A DNA stretch of 16,926 nt, from the NCBI GenBank assembly GCA_026770575.1, contig MU657214.1, forward strand, positions 158,694 to 175,619, written 5' to 3'. The notes beneath the pieces are model-generated. The model worked only from the letters and a program-made list of their open reading frames with translations, ran no database searches and was not told the origin of the DNA. Positions 8,430-16,310 of this stretch are shown piece after piece (within the stretch, counting starts at the first letter, position 1; each line of letters begins with the position of its first letter). The stretch is from Pelagophyceae sp. CCMP2097 (taxonomy: Eukaryota > Sar > Pelagophyceae). The position numbers and the translations under genes are program-made.

Positions 8430-9875
8430 TTACTCGTAGACGGCGAGGACCTCGGTCCTCTCGGCCCGATCTACGTAGGTCCCTTGGCGACCACCGATGG
8501 CGAGGATCCGCGGCGCTCCCGCGACGTCGAGTCGAACGGCTGCGCAGTTGTCCCACAGAGTCCCCATGGCCGGCCCGGGCTCGAAGTCCATCGCCGAGAC
8601 GTCGAGGAGCTCCGTCGAGGTAAAAGCGCCTGACGAGCCCTGCCCACCAATGAATAGGACGTGTCGATCATCGACTGGCACAGCCGCAAATCCCCAGCGC
8701 ACCGAGGTCATTGACGGCCCGGGCGCGAACGCCATGGTCCGGACGTCGAGGACCTCAGTCGTCCTCAAATGAGAGGTACCCGTAAATCCACCGGCCACCA
8801 TGATGCGGTGCTCGTCGAGCGAAACGGCCGCGCACCCGCTGCGTGCGGAGATCATGGCGGGGCCCGGCGAAAAGGACATGGTGTCGAGGCTGAGGACCTC
8901 GGTGCTCGACAAGGAAGACCGGCCATTTTCACCGCCGATGACGAGGATCCTGCGAGCGTCGAGTGCGACGGCAGCGCAAAATTGTCGTGCCGTTTGTTAG
9001 TTCGGCCCGGGCGTGACCGTGAGCGTGGAGAGGTGCAGGATCTCCGTTGTTATCCAAAAAGCACCGCCGAAGAAAAAAGTACCGCCGAAGCCGCCCGCCA
9101 CGAGCACTCGATCTGCGTCCATCGCGACGGCCGCGCATCCGCGCCGTCCTCGGAGTAAGTCCGGCCCGGCGGTAAAGGCCATCGTCTGCGCGTCGAGCAG
9201 TTCCGTCGTGCGTAAAGAAGACAATTCTGAACCACCGCCAAACACGACGACGCGCCCTCCAAGAGACACGGCAGCAAAATGATAACGTGCGTCGTTCATC
9301 CACGGCCCCGGCCGGAACGCCGCTAAGCCGGTCCAGGGCCGCACGCCGAACACGGCCGTCACGAGGCCAAAGTAGTCCAGCTCCTGCACCAGCGCGTCCT
9401 GCGCGGCTTCGGGCAACGCGCGCATCGCCCTCCGCACGCGCGGGCCGTCGAGGTCACAGAGGAAGTCGAGGATCATGCCGAACGTGTCGCCGTTCCGGTC
9501 GATGAAGATGGACCCGTCCAGCGGGTCTAGCTGGAGCATCGCGTCGCAGCGGCCGAACATGCGGCCGAGCATCGAGTCTTCGACTTTTGTTAAAACGGCG
9601 CGCGACGTCTCGAAGCGCGCGCCACCGACGTTGAGCTTGACGACGTCGTCGGGCGAGCGCGCTGATCCGTCAGGATCCGGCGCCGCGGCGTGCGGCTCGA
9701 CCGCCGGCGCGCACGCCTCGAATCGCGGGCCGCCGACGTTCAGCTTGACGACGTCGTCGGGCGTCGAACTCGAACGCGCATCGGCGTCGCCCTCCGCCGC
9801 GGCGCCGTCGCGCGGCGCCGATGTCTCTTTGGGAAGCTCGGCGTCTCCGCGCGGGTTCTCGCCGCCGCCGTGCAT
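8430..9875 (-). CDS. BTB(T1)-Kelch protein, interrupted by one in-frame TAA
   Basis: From ATG 9875 the frame holds a T1/BTB_2 (KCTD-like) domain at about residues 76-175 (DDVVKLNVGGARFETSR, FIDRNGDTFGMILDFL, ELDYFGL), then six Kelch repeats (PGP----AR--CAAV-----VLV-GG, then TTE-LD--TM-F) forming one beta-propeller, ending at TAA 8430-8432. Such proteins commonly act as substrate adaptors for Cullin-3 ubiquitin ligases. The strand-opening motif DDVVKLNVGG is duplicated 36 residues upstream. Codon 293 (8997-8999) is TAA, but the Kelch repeats continue in the same frame with exact spacing. No GT...AG intron that keeps the repeats removes it. This may be a recent nonsense change, stop readthrough or a sequence error. 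An upstream in-frame ATG at 10001 would add 42 residues. The gene is otherwise intact and intronless. Confidence 0.85.
9610..9764. repeat. 108-base offset duplication of the BTB opening segment
   Basis: About 47 bases at 9610-9656 recur at 9718-9764 with a few changes. Both copies encode DDVVKLNVGG-RFE on the minus strand, 36 codons apart. The upstream protein copy lacks the rest of the domain. Confidence 0.75.
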
Positions 9876-10066
9876 CGTGGCCTCGCGCGCGGTCTTGGAG
9901 TGCGTCGCTTGGTGCTCTGTGCGTGCGCGCGTGGACCGCGTCCGTAGTTGGACCTCGCGGTCCCGCCGGGCGCCGGGCGCACCAAAGTGTGTGTTTTCCA
10001 TAAATAGGGTTGTTTTGGCGACGAGTGGGTCATCGACGGAGTCGACGCGTACGTGCCCAGCACGAG
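9876..10066. promoter_or_regulatory. Short divergent promoter between Kelch gene and lumen protein gene
   Basis: The two start codons point away from each other across only 191 bases, or 65 if the Kelch protein starts at 10001. The minus strand carries CTATTTATGG near 9999-10008, which could be a TATA-like element for the Kelch gene if its start is 9875, or coding if the start is 10001. No known factor site was identified. Confidence 0.45.
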
Positions 10067-10862
10067 ATGCTCCGGCTGCTGGCGCTATTTGCCGTCGCCG
10101 GGGCGCTGGGCGTCTCGCGGCGGTCCGCGCTCGAGACGGGTCGGCGCGTCGCGGCGGCCACGGTGGCGACGGTCGCAGCGCCGGCCTTTGTCGCGGGCCC
10201 GGCCAGCGCCCGCAACCTCCCAGAGTCCAACGGCGCGTCGGGCGACAAGCGCGGCGGCGTCGAGGCGCTGCTGCCCGTGGTGCAAATCGCACGGGCCGTG
10301 GACGCCGCGCTCGCTGTGGACAACGCGGACCTTGCCGGCATTAAGCGCTGCCTCGCCGCAGCGACCATCCCGCGCGACGAAAAGGACTTTAAGCGCCTCT
10401 TCGACGAGTACTCCGAGGGCGTCCCGCGCCGCGTCGCAACCACACGGGGGCGTGGCTAGAGCAGACTACGACGCCGCGACGGGGGCATGGCGAGACCAGA
10501 CTCTACGAAGACCCCGCTTTCGTCCGAGGACCCTTCCCTAGGTCTCGTACAAGCAGACCTTTTTAGATCAAAACGCTTTCCTAGTTTACTATACAAAGGG
10601 CTTTGATGGTCCGGGAAGAGGCAGCATCGAGGCCCCGACACCCGCCGCAGAACGCGAGACGAAGCAGTACGGCGCGCGCAACGATGCCTGGGTCGCCGTG
10701 GACGACGCGCGCGCGGAGGTGGACTACCTCATTTCCGAAAAGTCGGCGGACACTTTAGAACTCGTCGCAGATCTCACCGCGGCCAAAAAGGCCCTCGACG
10801 CCTATCTCGCCCTCGCCCCACCCGCAGACGTCCAGACGGCCAGGCTCCAGCTCCAGCGATAA
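10067..10862 (+). CDS. Predicted thylakoid lumen protein of a secondary plastid
   Basis: The first 15 residues (MLRLLALFAVAGALG) form a signal peptide. A short basic region with twin arginines (GRR) then leads into an Ala/Val-rich hydrophobic stretch ending in a PASA cleavage site, near residue 48. This order, signal peptide then transit region then Tat-type lumen signal, is what a lumen protein of a red-lineage plastid needs. The mature part is about 175 residues, helical, with FKRLFDEYS, NAFLVYYTKGFDGPGRGSIE and a C-terminal helix pair. A role near photosystem II (PsbQ-like helical proteins) is possible, but I do not recognise the family. Exons: 10067-10420 and 10542-10862, joined in phase 0 by a 121-nt intron (donor GTCCCG, acceptor TAG); 224 residues. 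The exon join EYSEG|VSYKQ reads smoothly, but the GTC donor is weak. Confidence 0.75.
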
Positions 10863-11712
10863 GGCTTGCAAAACCGTGGTCTCAGGTCTGAGGCCCCTAC
10901 GAGGCTCAAAGCCTGGCTCGGGCCCTTTCGCGTCGAACCTCTCCGCGTCCGTTCCGGAGTCGTCGGCCCGCCCACGACACGGAAGCGCCGTCCAAGCCCC
11001 GTCGGACGCCGTCTGCCGCCGACCATCGGACCGATGCGGATGGTCTCTCCTTCCGTCGACGTATGCGAGTCAGCCTCGCGAGCCGGCTGTGCTTCACATC
11101 GAAGTGGCCCGCCGTGATGCAGGCTCCGAGACACGTGCGAGCATCGATGCGCACGTCCGATCCCGCCGCATCCGACGAGGCAAGCCTCTGGGGCCAGAGG
11201 CGAACACCTCTGACGGGGCCAGCTCCTCGAGGGCAGGGACACGACGGGACCCTCCTGGAGTCGTGGCTTCGGGCCTCGAACCAAACGCGACGGCGGGCGT
11301 GCGTCGCGGCCGCGCACCGATTCACGGTGTTCCGCAGCACAGCTGCGCGTTCTCGCCCGACGGTACGCGCGTCGTGACGGCGAGCTGGGACAAGACAGCG
11401 CGGCTCTGGGACGCCGCACTCTAAAATGTCCTCCTCGGGACTCGAATCGGAAAGTCGGGCCTCCGTGGTGCACAAGAGGCCTCTGGACGGTCCGTTCCAA
11501 GACGGTACATCCCTCGAAAAGGGCCCTCGTGCGGGCCCGTGCACGTATGCGTCCCGGACGGCCTTGACGGGATTCAACAGACGCCAATATGGCCTCCCAC
11601 GCGGCGGCTCGGGTCAGCGTCGGAGGAGAGCGGCCGGTGAGTCCCCTTGTCGTCCTCCCTTTGGCCGCGCGGTCCCACGCCTCGGTGGCTCGAGCGGGCG
11701 TACGGGAAGACT
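10863..11712. other. Convergent spacer, mostly non-coding
   Basis: The lumen protein gene and the fusion gene both end here. The minus frame of the fusion gene stays open well past its predicted last intron, across this whole stretch, but the translation becomes Arg/Ser-rich and featureless, so I treat it as non-coding. An inverted repeat GGGCCC-TCGTGC-GGGCCC lies at 11521-11538. A WD40 relic is listed separately. Confidence 0.55.
11323..11424 (+). pseudogene. Isolated WD40-repeat relic
   Basis: The plus strand encodes HSCAFSPDGTRVVTASWDKT followed by ARLWDAAL and TAA. This is one near-perfect WD40 repeat (SPDG, V-TASWDKTARLWD). No second repeat is recognisable upstream and no start codon context fits, so it is probably a fragment of a WD40-array gene moved or left here. 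WD40 propellers need several repeats, so this alone should not be functional. Confidence 0.7.
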
Positions 11713-14700
11713 TTAGATGGCGTCTCGAGCAGCAAAAACTAAAACATCCGTCCAGGATTTCGGCCAGGCATTCGCTGCAGCGGTCTCGGCGGCGCCTTGA
11801 TAGGCGCATTGGAAGCCGGCGGCTTCGAGGCGCGAGAGCGCGGCGCGAAAAGGGGCCATCTGACGATCCTATCGTGGCGAAATGTGACGCGGGCACATCA
11901 AGACGACGATTCGCAGGCACGCTGCGTATCAAGGAACGGACCTTTGTAAAGGACCATTCGAAGATCAGTCTTCGGACGTTTCTCCAGTCTTGCGGCGGAT
12001 TCTGCAGTAAAATGTCGCGCTCGGCGCCTTCGACATCGAGCTTCACAAATGTAAATTCATCAGAAAGCACGCCGTCAAAGGCCAAAACGTTGACGGTTTG
12101 GTCGTTGGACGGCGTCTCTTCGTCTTGGATGTAATGCGCGTACTCGGACAAGGCGTGCCGCCACGTGTTCTGCGCCCCGTCACTCTTCCTCCGCAACCCC
12201 TCGACGAGCGTCCGCGTCGCCACCGGAGCGTCTGCTACTACCGCCGCCTCGACGAGCGAGACGGTGGAGGGGCGGAGGATGTTGTTCTTCCGGAAGAGTC
12301 GAGCGTTGGAAGGTTCCGGCTCGAACGCCAGCACGGACGCGCAACCGCATTCGACCGCCAAGCGCGTAAACGCCCCAATGTGCGCCCCGCAGTCGAGGAC
12401 GACTTGGTCTTTGAAAGACCACTCGAATCCTTGCAGCGTTAATGGCGCTTTCGAATACGACTTTTTCCAAAGAACCTCCACCAGAGCGTCGGCGTCCGTC
12501 GTGCCGCGGCGGTAGTCCAAACCATACAAGGCCGCGATGTCCTCCGCGATTTCGGAAGCGGGGCGCTTTTCCACATCCGGGGGCGCGGTCCTGTCCAAGG
12601 CCTCGGCGTCTCTCACCCCTATATCGGCGCCTGCCGCCGCACCGTCTGCCGCCGCGTCTTCAAGCGACGCGCTGTCCTTTGGCGAGAACCAGACGAGGGA
12701 GAAGCGCTCGCCTTGGAAGGGCAGCGTCCAATGCCGCTCTTGCCAACCGTCAAACACCAACGGTTGGTACCGCACGTTGTGTTCAACAGTCTCCACGCAG
12801 AGCTCCCCACCGGTGTACGACCCGAGGCCGACGATCATGGACAGCGACCTAGAGGTTTGGTTTCCGATATCGGTTGCCTCTCGGTTTCTGCGGACGCGGC
12901 ATTGAGACTGTCCAGCGCCTTGCCCACTGTCGACGTGCGGCGAAAAAGCGGCCTGCATGTTCACCGCGCACCGCGTCGACGCCCTCCCGGGCTCGAGTTG
13001 GCGCTCGAGGGCGAAGATCTGTTGAGCGAGGTCGGGGAACAGCGAGTTGCCCAGCATGCTGCCGTCGCTCGAAATCGTCAGACTTGCAGGTCTAAAAACA
13101 TGGCCAACGACGCAGCCGCGAATCAGCTTGGCCCGCGCCGCAGACGTCGCCGGCCATTTGCCGGAAGATGAAGCGGCGCGGAGGGCGGTCAAGACGCCGT
13201 CGTAAGGTTCCGGCGCGGCCTCTATTGACGTGACCTCGGGGACCTCAAACTGCAAGAATTCCGCCTGCCTTGTTCGCAGGGCATCGAGCGCACCCTTGCG
13301 TTGAATCCAGTCCTTTTCAGCGTCGAAGAGCCACTCGTCGGTGTCTCCGGCGAGCTTTGCGCGTTGGATGAGGCTTTCTCGAAGGCCCGCGATCCATATC
13401 CTCGTACTTGCATCATCCTTGAAAAACGTACGTCTTGAAATCTCCGCAAAGAGGAAGCGCGCGCCGGCAAAGTAGAGGCGCTCCAGTGGGGCCATGGGGG
13501 TTTCGAGGACGACCTAGAGGGATGACTCTCGGAACTCGTGGAAATTCTCTGGGAATTCCGATAGGAACCCGATAGGAAGGCTTGAGCCTCGTCGGCTCGC
13601 ACTCCGCCCAAAGTCGACCCCGGCTGCCCTCTCCCGTGACCGTTGGCGGTCCGGGTTGCCCGCTTCGACGCGGGTTTTACGTCCTTGCGGGTTGCGAGCC
13701 AAAAGTAGTCGTTCGGCAGGGCCCCCCGCTGCATCAAAACCGCCGCCGCCACCACGCGCCGGACCTGCTGCGAGACGAAGCCGCGCGCCCGAAGCTCCAC
13801 GACGACGTGCACCTCGCCGCCGACCTACATGTATCGAATCTCTCGAGACCCTCGCAGAAGTCCTTTGACGCGGACGGGCCTCTGACTCTCCATGCCGTCC
13901 TCGCGTCTGCGCCGTCACGAGACTGGTCCGGAGTACGACACGACGGTGCGGGTATGGCGACCGTACGAGCCGACGGTCCGGGTCTCACCGCAAGACGGGT
14001 ATCCCGACCCCTTCCGATCATGAAACTCTCTAGTCTTCCGACGAAGGCGCGGTCTCTTCACGCGGACGAACTCTGCGGCTCTTGCGCGGTCGAGGCGGAT
14101 TCTCGCCGCGGCGGCGAAGGGCGACGCGGCGCCGCGGAGTTGCGGGTCTGCGAAATTGTGCCACGCAGGATCGTCGCTCCATCGCAGCTCCGACCTACAA
14201 AGGCCTTCGGAAGCGCCCTCGCCTCTGCCGCATCCGCGCCCTCGCCTCGAACGCCCGACTCTATCGCACAGGTGCCACCCTTGACACCCTGGACGCGGTC
14301 CCGCGCGCAGACTTGAGAGCGACTTTAAACTCGCGCAGCGCGGCGTACAGCGCCGACGCCTCGGCCCCCCGCGCCTCGTGCGCCCGGACGCGCACGCCGT
14401 AGCGACGCTTGCGCCGCCCGCGGTCGGAATCGCCGGCGTAAACGTCCGCGTCTTCCGCCTCGGCGACGCCGTCCGCGTCTGTCGAAACGTCTTCCGCCTC
14501 GGCGACGCCGTCCGCGTCTGTAAAAACGTCTTCTTGGGGCAGGAGGGCGTCTGCGGCCTCTGCGGAGACGCCGGCGAGCCATCGGAGCGGGAGGAGGTAG
14601 TGGTAGGCCCTTTGCGAGACGGAAGCTTCGGCGTGAACCTTTTGCTTCGCGACTTGCAAGATTACGACTCCTTCAGGTAACCTCTCATTGAGCCAATCCG

Positions 14701-15175
14701 CTTGGATAGGCAGCGTCGACGCCACGGAGACGACGTCCAACGCGGCGGCGCACCCGGGCTCCTGCGCCAGCGCGGTGGAACGGCCCCTTGCGCGGGACGC
14801 GGAAGCCCTCGTCATAGGCCTTGTCGGTTCCACCAGTTTACCAATCAAGTCTTCGACGACGTCGCCGTCCATTTCGCCGCCGACGTAGCCGACGAGCATT
14901 GAGGAGTACTTTGGCGTGCCGGAGAAGATGGCCTTGGTGGCTCCGACGTTCTCTGAAGCTGCAGCGTCGGCGCAGGACCGAGACGCTCTTAAATGTTCAA
15001 ATAAAAGATTGCGAGACGGTATAGACGTCACGCCGCAGAAGCGGCAGGCAAACGACTTTGGCGCCGCCGTAGACGCCGCGCTGGTAATAGACGCCACCGC
15101 AGACGCCACCGGCTTGAGCGCCAGCGCCGCGGCGAACGCGGGGAGGAGGGCCAGCAAGAGCATGCGGAGCTGCAT
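11713..15175 (-). CDS. Fusion: TruA-like fold + 2OG-Fe(II) oxygenase-like + FkbM methyltransferase
   Basis: Six exons join in phase: 15175-14313, 14194-14068, 13824-13681, 13513-12909, 12848-11942, 11868-11713; 933 residues. Introns of 118, 243, 167, 60 and 73 nt all end TAG. Residues 1-20 are a signal or targeting peptide; C44, C47, H61 and C68 form a zinc-finger-like site. A TruA/Pus1-type fold follows: LNERLPEGV (162-170), RAYHYLLP (189-196), WHNFADPQLRG (299-309), ELRARGFVSQQVRRVV (340-355), APLERLYFAG (386-395). Its GRTD catalytic motif appears as GRST, with no aspartate. Residues about 480-636 look like a 2OG-Fe(II) oxygenase: H571-x-D573, GLGSYTGGEL, then H619 and R628 in ERHWTLPFQGERFSLVWF. 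Residues about 720-933 are FkbM methyltransferase: VLDCGAHIGAF, FEPEP, FVKLDVEGAE. The ATG at 13495 might seem to start a separate gene, but the TruA fold needs that exon. RNA or glycan modification is speculative. Confidence 0.78.
14449..14521. repeat. 39-base tandem repeat coding an acidic linker
   Basis: A 34-base block at 14449-14482 recurs at 14488-14521, period 39. On the minus strand it encodes two copies of a 13-residue acidic unit (TDADGVAEAED core) within exon 1 of the fusion gene, in a loop between the two halves of the TruA-like fold. Copy number may vary between strains. Confidence 0.8.
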
Positions 15176-15288
15176 CGCCCCCCTCCGGCTGTAAAGGTGC
15201 GCCGGCCCGCCGCCCAAGGCGTCCGTCGTTGATCGCGCGCGTGCCTGTCTTCGCTGAAATAAGTGTTCTAGGAAAGGGTTGCGTATCC

Positions 15289-15304
15289 CCCGGGGATCCC
15301 CGGG
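15289..15304. repeat. Perfect 16-base palindrome
   Basis: CCCGGGGATCCCCGGG equals its own reverse complement. It lies about 115 bases upstream of the fusion gene start. It could be a dimeric factor site or chance in GC-rich DNA. Confidence 0.7.
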
Positions 15305-15337
15305 TTCGAAACAAGGGGCAGCTTACGCGACGCGTGT

Positions 15338-15365
15338 CGTGGACGAGCAGGGCGTGGACGAGCAG
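15338..15365. repeat. Two copies of CGTGGACGAGCAG
   Basis: The copies start at 15338 and 15353, giving a 15-base period. A diverged third copy (GCGTGGACGAAGCGG) lies near 15467. Confidence 0.6.
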
Positions 15366-15734
15366 AGTCAGATAAGGAGCCACAGAGACCGAACGGTTTC
15401 CAAGGGCATAGGACGCCGCGCTCCGAGTAAGCGCACCCTTAGATTGATACCCGGCTGCAGAGCAAGGCGTGGACGAAGCGGTAGACGTTTGCACCTCTAA
15501 GCGCACGCAACGAGCGCACTCGCTTTGCACTCGAAAGTGTAAAGCGAGGGAACGAAACGTCTCTATTGAGGTGATGAAAGTCCAACCGAGTTAACTAGCC
15601 CCCGACCACAGCGCGGGAGATGCAACGTCGGGCAATTTTGTGGGGGGCAGCTTACGCGGGGGGCGTTGCTGGGCGAAAAGGGAGGCTGCGCGACAGGCTC
15701 CGGGCCCAACAAACGACACGGGCTGGGTTTCATC

Positions 15735-16088
15735 ATGCATTCGCACCAGGCTCTCCTTGCTCGTCGGAATCGCCGCCCTTTGGAGTCGTCGGCTTTGGAG
15801 TTGAAAGAGGCCCTCGAGGCGGCATCGTCAGATTCGGAGTCGCAAACTTGTCCTCCCACCGTCTCTGGTCGTTCGACTCGAGCTTGGGCGGGAGACGCAG
15901 CCACTACCGCATCCTCAATCTACTCATCCTGGAAACGCCTGCACGGTGGGGCCAGACCTTGGACTCTCGCGGGTGCCCGGGGGTCTCCCCCCGGACACCC
16001 CGGCGTCGCGGAGCGACTCCGCCCGTCGCAGAGCGACTCCAACTCGTCGCTCCGCTCCTCGCACCCGACTCGTTTGCCAGACCTTTGA
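15735..16088 (+). CDS. Weak serine-rich ORF, possible first exon
   Basis: From ATG 15735 the frame reads MHSHQALLARRNRRPLESSA, then a helical and acidic segment (ELKEALEAASSDSES) and a Ser/Thr-rich stretch to about 15950. This composition is more protein-like than the other frames there. Beyond about 15960 the frame enters the repeats and reaches a stop at 16088, so a true exon might end near 15950 with a donor I cannot fix. No known domain is present. It could equally be non-coding. Confidence 0.3.
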   Translation: MHSHQALLARRNRRPLESSALELKEALEAASSDSESQTCPPTVSGRSTRAWAGDAATTASSIYSSWKRLHGGARPWTLAGARGSPPGHPGVAERLRPSQSDSNSSLRSSHPTRLPDL

Positions 16089-16310
16089 CATTCACGGGTG
16101 CCCGTCGCGGAGCGACTCCGACTCGTCGGACGGCTTCTCGCACCTGCTGCGCCCCTTCGGACCCCCTGCCGTCGCTGCGCTCCTCCGCCCGTCGCGGAAC
16201 GACTCCGACTCCTCGCTCCACTTCTCGCACCCGACTCGTTTGCTAGACGTTTGACTCTCACGGGTGCCAGGGGCTGCTGCCTCCCGGACCCCCCGCCGTC
16301 GCTGCGCTTT
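16000..16310. repeat. Imperfect tandem repeat, about 166-base period
   Basis: Segment 16021-16102 recurs at 16187-16268 with scattered changes; the best block is CTCGCACCCGACTCGTTTGC at 16058 and 16224. A 16-base motif of form GTCGCRGARCGACTCC appears four times within it (near 16003, 16025, 16105 and 16191). A shorter block (GGACCCCC-GCCGTCGCTGCGCT) occurs at 16159 and 16286. All frames through it are low complexity. Confidence 0.75.

Larger units (their letters stand above)
15176..15734. other. Spacer upstream of the fusion gene with short repeats
   Basis: This should hold the fusion gene's promoter. No gene is convincing. It contains a perfect 16-base palindrome (15289-15304), a 15-base-period repeat of CGTGGACGAGCAG (15338-15350 and 15353-15365), and the 15-mer GGGGCAGCTTACGCG at 15315-15329, which recurs exactly at 15644-15658. 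Confidence 0.55.

Noticed and set aside
9013..9282. Plus-strand ORFs over the Kelch and BTB region
   Set aside because: They are antisense shadows of the Kelch repeats, with their periodic spacing and no domain of their own.
10802..11868. Downstream continuation of the open frame of the FkbM exon
   Set aside because: Splicing at 11941/11869 gives a C-terminus that fits the FkbM family and stops at 11713. The unspliced frame is Arg/Ser-rich and overlaps the lumen gene's end.
13493..13495. ATG as start of a separate oxygenase/methyltransferase gene
   Set aside because: It is preceded in frame by a TAG acceptor and residues that continue the TruA fold from the previous exon with a GTAAAA donor, so it is more likely internal.
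15270..15325. Possible tRNA T-arm (GGTTCGAAAC)
   Set aside because: The flanking bases pair at only three of five positions, and no A box or anticodon arm is visible upstream.
16000..16310. CRISPR-like array
   Set aside because: The repeats are long, imperfect and contiguous, without spacers of even size, and the context is eukaryotic.
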